Source: Cyclospora cayetanensis
Lineage: Eukaryota > Apicomplexa > Conoidasida > Eucoccidiorida > Eimeriidae
Assembly: GCF_002999335.1 (NCBI RefSeq)
Contig: NW_020312096.1
Coordinates: forward strand, 33,780-97,779
Direction: 5' to 3'
Length of the DNA stretch: 64,000 nucleotides
Below, in pieces: positions 43,601 to 54,470 of this stretch. A model generated the notes under the pieces. The model did no database searches, was not told where the DNA came from, and saw only the letters and a list, made by a program, of their open reading frames with translations. Each line of letters starts with the position of its first letter. Position 1 is the first letter of the stretch. The translations under genes were made by a program, and so were the position numbers.

Positions 43601-46600
43601 TTGATGACGGGGAACTCTCTCTTTATGGCCCTCTCGTTCAAGAGCAAATTGCTTCCAGACAGAAAAGAAATTGTGAGTGCTATAAGCATTTGGATATTGT
43701 GGCGTAGAGTTCACGTTTTGTGGGCCAATTATCACGGGGTGCCATGCGTGCGTATATAGGCTCTGGTCCTCGGGCATCAGGAAGAGATGATGCTATGAAA
43801 ACTTTTCTAGTCATGCAAATACTCTCTCCGCACTTAAATGCTATAATAGGGAACGCAGCTTTGCTTGAAGTCTATGGAATCACAGCTGGAAAGACAGGAC
43901 TCTCAGTTCGGGCAGTAGAATCTAGTAGGTTCTCACATCTGTGGCGCAAAGAAACTTTTGAGACCCGCTAAATACGCATTGACATTTTTGGTTTTTTGTA
44001 CCCTTTAATTGTATTCTAATAAAAGGCTGAATATCGTGGATGCGCTCATTCGAGTCTACTGAAATGAAAGGGAGTAGGCGCCATTTTTAGGTGTCCTCTT
44101 GTGTTCACCCCCTTGTGTGAAGCCTTCGTGCGGGCTCAGGCTCATCAAATCTACATTTTCACTCAGTCACTTCTTGACAACCCAGAAGAAGACTCCAGCC
44201 AAAGCATAAAAACCAGCAAGGAGTTACGGGCATATGTTACAAGCCACCTTGCTGCCAAACTTGGGCAGAAACGGCACGAAGGGACTGATACCACTCAAAA
44301 ATCAGTTTCAAAGGACATCCTTGTACTAGCAAAAGCAGTTTACAAGGAAATACAGAGTAAGAGGACGAATATCACACCTTTCGCAGAGAGGCACCACCAG
44401 CTGACATAAGTCTACAAGCGGTCACTGCAGTACAGAGCAAATCACAATCTCCTGCAGGATTTATCAGTAGAAAGCAGGAGGAGGAATGCCATAAAGCTCT
44501 TAGTGGAAGCACGGCCTGGTTTGCCGCCACCTGGTATCCTGCGCAGAGATATTTGCGAAACGGATAACTATGGGACAAGCCTTTAGTGGACTGCAACAAG
44601 CCACAAACACACGAGTCAAGACATGGCTTGAAAAGACATACACTGATTTTCGCAGGGAGTTACCCCCGTCGTACGTCGTAGATGCTGCTTATGGTGGGTG
44701 CTGTGCAGCATCTCCAAATCATTTTCGCATGCACACCTTAACAAATCATCCCATATTAGGAGCCCTGGCCTTATTTGTTGCTTATAGTCCACTCCACACT
44801 ATAAGACGAATTACGTTAGCTCCAATAATTGCTTGATATGGCACTATGGTATATCCTTTGGAGCATCTGTATAATAAAGTTCCCAAACGCACTTTTACCT
44901 CTGGGGGTGTGTCTGTCATTTTTTAATATCTCAGACTGCCTTCAGCACTGTGTCAAGCCCCTGTTAGCTGACACTCGAGTGCAAACCCAGTGTACCGATT
45001 CGGCAAAGAAAAATCAGCCCCTTAATAAATGTGCAGATCCTGCAAACGAGTTCCAGAAGCAAGCGTGGAAGGGCACGTGGGGAATATACTTATCGGATTG
45101 GCTTGCACAGGGAAATGCACCGAAGGGCTGCAGTGAGCTGCTGCAGCTACTAGGAGAAAATGACCAGGCCTGGAAGCACCAGGTCTATCTGATGTACAGC
45201 CATCTCGATTACAGTGAGCCTGGGCACATGAGGGATGCAATAGACATCAGGGGCTGCAAGTGGCTTGCCGCCATACAAATGCTCAGTCCGTAGCCGTTGT
45301 CATTTCCAGGGTGTCCTATTCAAGCTCTCCTATGTCAATTGGTTTAACATGCGTGCGAGCGGGAAAGGGACAGTCAGCTAAGGACCCTGTGCTTAAGAAG
45401 CGCAAGATAGTGGCAGTCGAGTCCATTGTAAGCATGCTTTGTCTTTTTGTGCTACAGTCAGCTGCGGTAAAGATATGCACGGAAGGGACTCGTACAATCG
45501 TTATTCCATAAAGTTGGACATGCTGCACTACTTGTATGAAATGTTCGTCGGAACTTCAAAAAAGCCTACGCTAGCTGCTTTCCTAAATTGGCTGGTGAAG
45601 CTACGCGAGCCACTACATCAAAACTTGCAAATTCCCACCGCTCAAGTGCTGGCGCACGCCGAGGGTCAACAACAGAACCAAGTCAGCATCAGCAAAGCCT
45701 TCAACTTGGCGGTGGCGAGGGACCCCTCGTATGCCCAGTGCAAGCCGGAAGACACCAAAATTATCTCTGAGCTTGTCCCCTCCCTTGGCGATATGTTTCT
45801 TACCTTAGCAGAGTTGGACAACTTTATTGAAGAGACGAGTAGGGAACCGGAAATTCTTGATCGAAAGGTAGCTGTTCCGCCTGGTGAGCCCAAATCAAGC
45901 GCTTATAGCGATTGCAGCAGTCATGGAAACCTCAGTGGAGGTCTGAACATTGTTTATAAGTGCCAACATTGTTTATAAAGATATACTAATTCAGATAGAG
46001 TTACATGTTTCTGGCAGGTCGCCTTGATGTAATGAGTGATCTTTGCAGTTGCTCTCACCCGACCTGTCCTCCAGGAGGTGATGGTGACGTACACATCAAC
46101 AGGCAGTTTGTACCCAGACGCAGTAATCCGCTCGCCCCTATATCTTCCGAGTAACGCAGCGACTTCGTTCTCCCATTCGGGGGTCAAAGCGTTGGAGTTG
46201 TTACTGTATATGCAACAAGTCGCCGGCAATCTCTCAGCCAAAGAGTTACGCGATACGATGAATGTCAGGCATTTCATAGATGCAGTAGTAGAGACGGAAG
46301 AGTGGGTAGTTAAAGCTTTAGGCAAGTGTGCAGGGGAATGCGGATTGCGGACGGAAGGCGAGCATGGGATGTCACTTCTCCTATCTGGTAAGATTTTTGG
46401 AGTGCTGCAGTATTGACTTTCCGCGTGCTACTCGCCATTCAAGTAGCATAAAGCATCAAAAAATCTATGAGCTTATGTATGCTGTGCTAGAAGTAGCCTG
46501 TGCAGGTGCCGCGCTTCTGTGCGTCTCTTTGGTCGAGGGGTATTTGCGTTATGTATTATAAGTGCCTGAAATACCAATGGCGAGGTTCTACGTTCTTGTC

Positions 46601-49600
46601 CGAATCGTATGCATTATAAATCAATCTGTGAGTGTATTCGTTTTATGCAGCAGAGACGCAGAGCAAGCCTTACACTTTCCCTGCAACAGCTGGCGAGAGT
46701 TTGGCTGCCAGTGTTTTTGGATGGCAAGTACCCGCTTTTCCTCCGCTGCGTTGCCAGCGTCCCACGAGGCAGGTGGTGCCCCTTCCTGTCATCACTTCTC
46801 CTAGGAAGGAGCCGGTGGTTCCTACAGAAGACCTTATCCCACCGCCTTTACAAAAAAGTGACACAACTGTTCTTCCTGAGGATGAATATTCCTCATCGAA
46901 GGCCGAAGAGCCAGAGCCCGGTCAAGGCGAATCCGCTTCTGGAAAAGCGGACAAGGAGAAAGTAGTCAACACAGAGGGCGTTGGCACAATCGATCCGGAA
47001 GAGGTCACCGTCCCACTTCCGCCAGTGCATGAGGAGCTCCCAAAGGTTGACGCAAAGGATGATGGTAGCATCGCACACACAGTGGCCCTGCGTTTTGTGT
47101 TCAAATTGCATTGCACTGTGCCTTTTTATTTGCCTCTTCCTATGCGTGATCTCCCGCCTCTAACACAGGCTTTCTCTGGCCCAATGCAAAGCTTTCATAT
47201 TCGTTAAGGAGCCTCTAAAACATGTGGGTGGTCATGATGACTCTGTCACTGCAGACTGTCTGAAGTTAGTACAACTCTATGAGCGTTACATTGAGGGATC
47301 CCAAATCAAGGACGTGGAAGCATTGCATGAACAGGCGGTGGCCATTCCGTTGTTCAAACACACACGTTCTCAACTTCGCATTAAAGATGGAGACATATCC
47401 CTGCAAACGTTTAGACTTGCGTTGTGCATTACTTGTGGTGAGGCGGAATTCCCTGCCAGAAGCGGATTTCAGTAATACCGAATCGCCATCAGCGTTCTTC
47501 TAGAAGCTACGCTTCAATACCTTGGTTACAGTATGCTTGATGTACTTCGCAGCAAAGCACATCCCCACCATGCAGCTCGCAACAGGCGAAGCGAGAGCTC
47601 AACTGAGTGCCTCTATTGAAAGAAGCAAAGAGGCTTGCGATGCTATATATAAAAATACTCACTGGGGTGTGACTTAAAGGCTGGCTGACTAGATTTAATT
47701 ACTAAGCATCAGATTAATAAACAAAAATGCATAATGCCTAGCAGTATGAACCGGCAGCAGCAAAAACGATTTGATGAACTTTCCGGTCTGATTTGCCTCC
47801 AAAGAAGAAACACTGATACTGCGCAAGCTTAATGGCTTGTTGATGCACATGTGCCGCCATTGTATTTTGCGGTGTCTGCGTTATCTTTCTAATTTAGCAA
47901 AAGAGGTTGAAGGTGGTGTCCCCCTGTCGTTCGAAACCCGTGAGCTATTGCCTCTTATCCCTTAGTTCTCTCCTTCAAATACCTTATTGATAAGGTAAGG
48001 GAACACTAGGCAGGCGTTTGTTGCCGCTCTTGCTGCTAGCAGAAACCTACGCACCTCCTACATCCTAAATGAGTATGTCATATGAGGTGGAACAGCTTCT
48101 ACAATCCACGCGCATATTGGAACAGAATGTAGCAACTCGGATTTGGGCTGGTTTGGAAAAGAAGTGCAAATGAGGTGAACCACTCCTTCGGTCTAAAGGG
48201 GAAAAATGAGCATTTGTAGACACCGTTCATGTGTCTTTGCGTCTGTGTGCCGCTTCTTTACCATTTATGTATGCCTCATGCAGCCGCGTCTCCTCTTACA
48301 AAGAGCATTCAGCTTAATTTGCCAGTACCCACCATCTCCCACCGTTTGCTTGGGGCTGTACACAAGCTTCTGGAATCGGCGGGGGAAAACAAGGCTAAGG
48401 CCGTGGAGGCGTGCGCGTCAGCCGAGGTTTTAGGACGCTCCTTACAACATGCCATGGCAGCCGTTCTAAAAAAAAACCAGGAAACAAGGTCTCCATTGCT
48501 TCTGGCACTCGGAGGGCTGTCAAAGACTGCATCTAAGGACATACGTAACTAAGACATTTCCCTACGTATAGTTGTAACCTACTGTACAAGCATGCTTAGT
48601 TAAATTTTTCAAACAAAAGAATGACGTATCATAATATTAGCCTTTGACGGTATACAAAAATACATGCCAGGTAAAACATGAGAGTGGTTTGAATGTGTGC
48701 TTGCTGGTCCGCAATTTGACGCAGGATTCTTCAAATTATGTACTAAAATTGGTAAGCCTTGAGAGTCATAACATAGTGCTCCAACTCTATTTCTTGCCGA
48801 GCCAAGGGCTCGGCGTAGCATGTGCCACTAAAGCTCTACCTGTGTGCATCTCCCTGTGTTCTCTATTATTGCAGCTGCGCAGCTGGCATCAATATTCGGC
48901 TCTCCAGCCAGAATTGGCGGCCGCACGCTGCCTCCCACCTCTATGGCAGGGGGTTTGATGAATTGGTTGCCCCAAGATCGAGGGCTGGCCTTTTGGGCGG
49001 CCTCTGCCCACAAGAAACTAAAGTTTGATGAAGCTGTCGCAGGTCTCTGTGCTGCACTTCGTTATGCGGAGTTTATACAGCAAGTAACTCGGCCAGGAAT
49101 GATGTTCGACAGAATTTTAGCCCAGTGGAATTTGTCCCTACCTCTAAATGGACTGTCACTTGTTAATGCTCTCCGCTCGCATGCAAACACCCAGCAAAAG
49201 CTCGTACAGGACCTATGCGTCCTGATGCCTCCAGGTAATTTAGCAGCCGTCCTGGCTTACATGTAGAGCTTCAGCTCAAAAGAGGGCGTCAATGAATAAG
49301 AGGGTCTGAAGAGATGGCATGGAAATACAACCTGCCAGTTCAGTACCGAGTGCAGCCCCCAAAGACTCAGATTTGCAGACATGGGCAGAAGGGAGCGACT
49401 ATGTGCACACAGGGCTCGCCGCTATTGCTGGAAGGCCGCAACGTATTACTCCTGTCGCGCCCGAAATTAACACAGAAAAGGCATTTAAGAGAGCTGGATC
49501 AGCTCCAGAAGGGCTGGGTACTGAAAATTGGCTTCACTGGTCTGTCTCTATGTGTGCAGGGGACGAAACGCAGGGAATGCTGAGAAGGTTTGACCCCCAC

Positions 49601-50034
49601 CAGTGGGCAGCCTTGTCGCTCGAAACCGAGCACACAACGGGCGAAACTATAGAGGAGGGTGCGTACTCAGTAAAGCAAGCCCCTGAAAGCTGATAGTTTA
49701 CTAGCTCACACAAAATTCACATGAAATGAACAACACTGGAGGCAAGAGCAGTACTACATTAGATTTCACTGCTTCTACTTCCCGCGACCTCCTGTTTCTG
49801 TTGTCAGATTCTCCAAGAAACACGGAAGCATAGCAAGAACCATCTATATATATATATATATTTCAGGCATGTGATCACGTTGGAACTTTGAATGCTTCAA
49901 CTGAAAGCGATCGGCAAATTCTAATGGCAAGAGCGATCTCAGAGGAGACAGAGTTACGCCCGCTACTGCGAATACAGCAGATCCCTCTGCGGAATATCTT
50001 TTATTATGAGAAGTGCACTCGTCCGGTATATTAG
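40602..50034 (+). CDS. Giant secreted helical protein, candidate rhoptry-neck (RON) type
   Basis: Exon 1 (40602-40725) encodes a signal peptide (MRLRLAFVLAAILAPGRSIL). Further exons: 40878-41060, 41249-41422, 41623-41877, 42120-42413, 42494-42706, 42901-42978 (or to 43023), 43214-43672, 43760-43924, 44123-44356, 44458-44502, 44547-44693, 44935-45285, 45458-45883, 46049-46387, 46651-47064, 47255-47437, 47553-47666, 47898-47939, two small exons near 47967-48160, 48284-48544, 48875-49234, 49356-49669 and 49867-50034 (TAG). Nearly all introns are phase 1, so the pieces join into one frame of roughly 1,800 residues. Most is helical, with scattered Cys and an acidic Pro-rich stretch in exon 46651-47064 (EEPEPGQGESASGKADKEKV). 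No catalytic motif or confident membrane helix. Size, signal peptide and low complexity of motifs fit a rhoptry neck protein such as RON5. That is a guess from architecture. Confidence 0.72.
49845..49861. repeat. (TA)n run at the last intron's acceptor
   Basis: About eight TA dinucleotides immediately precede TTTCAG at the acceptor of the final exon of the giant secreted gene, where a pyrimidine tract would normally lie. Confidence 0.85.
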
Positions 50035-50377
50035 ACCTTAAAAGCTGACGACCTAAAGCAAAGCACTGAAATTCCTGAATTGTCTAGACACAGTTCGAGT
50101 AACCCAAACTGTTTTGGGTGGCCGCTAGCTCGAGACAGAAAAATTACCTGTGCTGTACACTAAAAGGAGCCAGAACATCGCTCCGCAAGCTGTTTACGCG
50201 CTCATGTAGCTAAGTGAAGTCTCAGGATTGGAAACAATGCCTCATCTTGCGATGGGAAAGATGCGACAACACAGTAAGAAGTTTCGCGTTGCGTTTCCTT
50301 TTAAATAAAGCTTCTTTGTATCAGAAAAAACAGGAAATCATTACCCACTGCGATGGTACTTGCCCACCCAGCTCTGG

Positions 50378-53300
50378 TCACTGCCCGTCTGCACTGGCTA
50401 TCGAACTGAGACCGTCGTAATCGTCTTCATTGCCTTCCAGTCCTCCCACACCCTGTCCGATGCTACCTTGAGTTCCTCCATGGGTTAGTTCCGCTGATCC
50501 GGGGGCCATGACAGTTCCCTCCGGATCACAGGGACCACTTGTAGGATCGGGAGCGATGCCAGTCTGCTGCATCAGCTGCTGCTGTAGTCTGTGCTCCCTG
50601 CGAGCTCGCTTCCTATCCTTCTTCTGCCGCCTCTTTTCCTTCCGAAGGCGCAGGCGCTCTCTCTCCTCTGCTTCGTTCATGCCTCCAACAGGGTGCACAA
50701 CGTCTGGCATCCCTTGCGGCAGCAGAAGTGGCTGCTGCCCTAGCTGCTGCTGCACCAGCAACTGCTGCTGCTGCTGCCCCATTTGCAGCTGTAGTTGTGC
50801 TCGTGAAGCCATAAGACCCACTTGAGACGCCTCCACATCCTGCCTATCTAAGCCCCCACTTGAGGCATTTCGCGAGAGGCCCCCAGGGGCCCCCGTGGCA
50901 GCCCCCCTGCCTCTTCTGGGTCGAGCGATTGCGTCTGCAATGGCCAACAAAAGCAGCTACAGAGTACGCATCAGTGGCGGCTGGCGCTGTCTCTGCACTA
51001 CCGAATGGGAGAAAGAAGGGATAATCGGGGTGAAGAGTGATCAAAAGAGGCAGCACAGGGGTCTGTACAGTGCAGGCAGATATTCGAGGGTGTGCAGGTA
51101 CATACCAGCCCCAGAGAGAGATGCACCCTCTGCTTGAATGGAAAAAAGAATATCGGAGGCGTCTGAAAGGTATTCGTCATCCTGGTCTACCAGCTGTAGC
51201 AACGCTGTCACATCTTCAGTCATGAGAACCACACGTTCCACTTTCGGAGCTTCCGAAGACGACCCTTTTCCCTGTGACTGCGGCTGGGACGGTTGTTCCT
51301 GCTCTTTATTTCGAGCTTCTAGCATATCCAATTCAGTATGGACTTCTATCTCATAAGTGTCACGACGCAGGCCATGCAGCAGCTGCAAACAAGATGGACA
51401 TGCAATGACACAAGCAGTCGAGAAGATAAACAACAGCCGTTGCACATACATTCATGCGGAAGGGAGTTATGCAATTTGAAAAAAAGCCCCATGTCTTCTG
51501 CTTTTTACATTGAGCAACATATACACGTCTTGACGAATTTCGTCGCTTTGCGGTCATGACGGCACACCCGCCGACACCGCGCATGTCTTACCACCAGACT
51601 ACAAAACGTTGCGTTCCCTCGCTCACGCACCTGCAGCACTTCCAGTTCCGCATCTCTTATCTCCTCTCGATCAAACAAATCTATGTTCTTGAACTTTCTG
51701 CTCCTGATCCGATGCGTCGGTGGAGTGAGGCCCGCCCGCCACTCCCATTGCTGCTTGTCACACAGACTGCTCAAGTCCATATTGCTAACTTGCGGATCGA
51801 AGACGTACAGCATCTGGCACACATCACCTACAAACATGAGGGCCAGAGAAGATGCACACATGCACGCATTAAGGGAGGAATGCGTTCAAGGCAGAAAGAA
51901 CAATGGAAGAACGACCAGCAAGCGAAAGTTGAACCGAGAATATCGATAGACGCCCATCATTTATATAAATATATATATACATATATATACTATCGATCAG
52001 ACATGCTAGAAGGACCGGAAGGCATAGAATCACCCGATTTGAAGAGGATATCAGAGTCCACAGATTTATAGGTTTCTATCAACGTAGGCAACTCAACCAA
52101 GATGCCCCGCAACCGACCTCGGTAACCTGAAACCTGCGTAGTTACACAAGCAGCCTCAATCTCTGATACGAAGTGCCCTCCAGCCAGAAGTTGTGCATAT
52201 CAGACGGCTGCTATCTCCCGTTAGCCCCAGCTAGCCAGTGGCTCTCTCTATACGGAGCCTGCCTCAAGAGGTCACAGTCGCTAGCTAATAAACAGAGCGT
52301 TCGAGAAGCAGACAGCTGGCTCAGGCGTATCCATTCCAGCCAGCGCTCGTTCTGCGCAGTGTATGTAAGCGGGCATGTGTAGACAGACTTTAACATCAAA
52401 CGCCCTGTAATTGTAGTCTGGTCTTGGCACAATGGTTAGCCCGAGTGCTGCCGCTCCTGGTTCGGGTAGCTCTGCACCTTCTGCAGCAGCGGCAGCAGCA
52501 GCAGCGGCAGCATTGTGCAATCGCTGACGCAGAGTTTCTGCAACTTCTAGTGGGAAGCGAATCAAGCATTGCCGGTCCAGTTGCGGGCAGTCCTCCCCCA
52601 TCCAGTCCTCTAGCTCCGTTACGGAAAAGAGACCGCGGCGCAGCGCAGTTTGCTGTCTGTACACCCAAACGGAGTCTCAGGAAAAGAACTAGGGCATGCA
52701 GGCACGCGTAGGGAGGACGGTGTTGCTACTTGCAATACAGGCTTGACAAGGCTGGAAACTCAGGGCTAGTTGCATCATACATCTGAATGCGACGGTGGGC
52801 TGTCTGTTAGCGCCCTCAACCGCACTGCCACAGACACCGTTCAACAATTTCTAGCAGGCGGTGAATTCTGAACGCTGCACTGTCGACCCTTCTATCCAAG
52901 AAGTCGAAAACCATAGAGACCCTCCATGCTCTAGAGATGCCCTATGTGCTTGACCGCCCATCCCACCCGTATTCTGCTGACTCTGAAGCCACTCAAGCCT
53001 TCGATATACTCAATAATATTTCAGGGTGAAAACGTCTGGCCATACGCTTACTTTCGTGCAACCTCTCGTTCCCGCTGCTGTTCCCTTTCAACGTAGTCTG
53101 CCATCTGCAGGGCCTGCTGTTGCTCTGCCAGCCCCTGCTCTGCCCATAGCCAAACAGCATTCATGCAGAAGACACACAGATTAGGCGGCTAGCCGGAAAA
53201 GCGGCGGAAAGGTCTCTGGCAGCCTAGCTGGAGTAGCAGCTGGGGTAGGTAAAACCCCTACCTGGGTGCGGTTGCTCAGCGGGCTGCTGTTGGGGGTTGT

Positions 53301-53496
53301 GGGTTTGTTGCTGCGCATACTGCTGCACCAGCACCTGCTGCTGCTGGGCTTGCTGCTGCTGAGGCTGGGAGAAAAAGAGGTAGTCTGCTGCATTGGCTTT
53401 CTGTGTGTAGGACATGACATCGGATGATCCGTCAATCGAAGAGGACGGCGAGGAGTCACTGCGGTCCTCAGCCGTGTAGCCCCTCCACTCCTCCAT
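50378..53496 (-). CDS. TAF7-like TFIID subunit
   Basis: Minus-strand exons: start ATG 53496 to about 53250, an exon near 53148-53053, then to 52395 (its 5' edge near 52660), 52133-52034, 51827-51631, 51382-51106 and 50934-50378 (TGA). Conserved TAF7 blocks appear in order: LDRQCLIRFPLEVAETLRQR; GRLRGILVELPTLIETYKSV with DSDILFKSGDVCQMLYVF completed across an intron; then QWEWRAGLTPPTHRIRSRKF. These correspond to 'FILRLP', 'LVDLPCIIESLKT.D...YKTADICQML' and the Trp-Gly-Leu-Thr-Pro/Arg-rich block. TAF7 is the TFIID subunit that binds TAF1. N- and C-terminal poly-Gln stretches and a basic coiled coil (RLRLRKEKRRQKKDRKRARR) are extra. An additional 5' exon reaching the ATG in the palindrome at 53738 is possible. 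Confidence 0.82.
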
Positions 53497-54470
53497 CTTC
53501 CAGAAACTTAGCCGCAAAGCCTACGTTGGATTCCTTTCGTGTGATCGTGAACACTTTGCTCGGCAGCGCAGAGCATGCGCAGGGAACACAGTGGTACGCC
53601 GAGGACCTGCGCCATGCAGTAGTGGATAAGAATCATTAAATTATACCGAGTTTGCTTTCTTGGTCGTCCATCAACTTCTGTGCCAGCGATGGCTTCATGA
53701 AGAGGGAGAGGGAACATGTCGGGGGGCCCCCCCGACATGGAGCGAAGTACCCAGGGGCCCTACACGGCTGAACCAAAGGCTGCAGGGAATTCAGGCGGGT
53801 TGATGGCTCCACAGGGTTCTTTATGTTGGACTCTTGTGATTCAACTTAGCGTTTCGAGGAACCCTGACGGGGAGGCTTCTGAGAACTGCGCTGCTGACGG
53901 CAGGGTGCCCATCGGTTCGCATACACAGTTAGAGGGGTGTTTGCTCCGGGACGGCAGCAAGGAACGAGAAAGGGGTCTTCATATATGTCAAGGGACTAAT
54001 ACGCGCATGCAGCAGCTCTAGTAGCAGCTGTTTCGGGTGGCATCATCGTAGAACCCTAATGAACGTTGTGGCGATGGCCTCCTTCCACACCCACCTTTGC
54101 CTGTTGCCGTGGAGTCTAAGGAGCGCCTGCTGCAGAAATCCTAGGGGCCCTTTTCAAGCAGAAAGCTGGTGAGCCCTTCTTAGGCTGTAGCGGTGATGCG
54201 TGCAGCCTGTGCACAGATATGCTGTATATCCAGGGTCCAGTCCATAAAAATATCTAAGACTCTCTTCCCACCAGGCGGCGAATTATATTCCAAGCCCACT
54301 TAGCAGCGAAAGCAGTGGCTCCATCCGAAAGGTGCAGCACAGCGAGAAGGATCAGCAACCACAAAGGCAGCAGCGGCGGAGGTGACGTACCCTCAATTAC
54401 GAAGCCAAAAGAAAGGCGCAGCGCAGGAACTGCAGCTGCCTCTTGAAAAGGGCCAGTCGCAGCTGCAGTC
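53497..54470. other. Divergent intergenic region with GC palindrome
   Basis: This lies between the divergent TAF7-like and ASH2-like starts. A minus-strand frame at 54254-54472 encodes 72 residues with one hydrophobic helix (PLLPLWLLILLAVLHL), but its ATG overlaps the ATG of the ASH2-like gene, so I do not call it. The palindrome is listed separately. Confidence 0.45.
53715..53739. repeat. 25-base GC palindrome containing ATG on both strands
   Basis: CATGTCGGGGGG (53715-53726) and CCCCCCGACATG (53728-53739) are reverse complements around one C. Because of the symmetry, both strands read ATG-TCG-GGG-GGC from this element (MSGGPPDM in either direction). Confidence 0.92.

Noticed and set aside
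45314..45430. Extra exon of the giant secreted gene (Lys-rich KDPVLKKRKIVAVESI)
   Set aside because: It cannot be joined in phase to both neighbours, whereas skipping it keeps the phase-1 pattern.
47930..47950. GTTCGAAACCC T-loop-like motif
   Set aside because: Lies at the end of a short coding exon and has no other tRNA arms.
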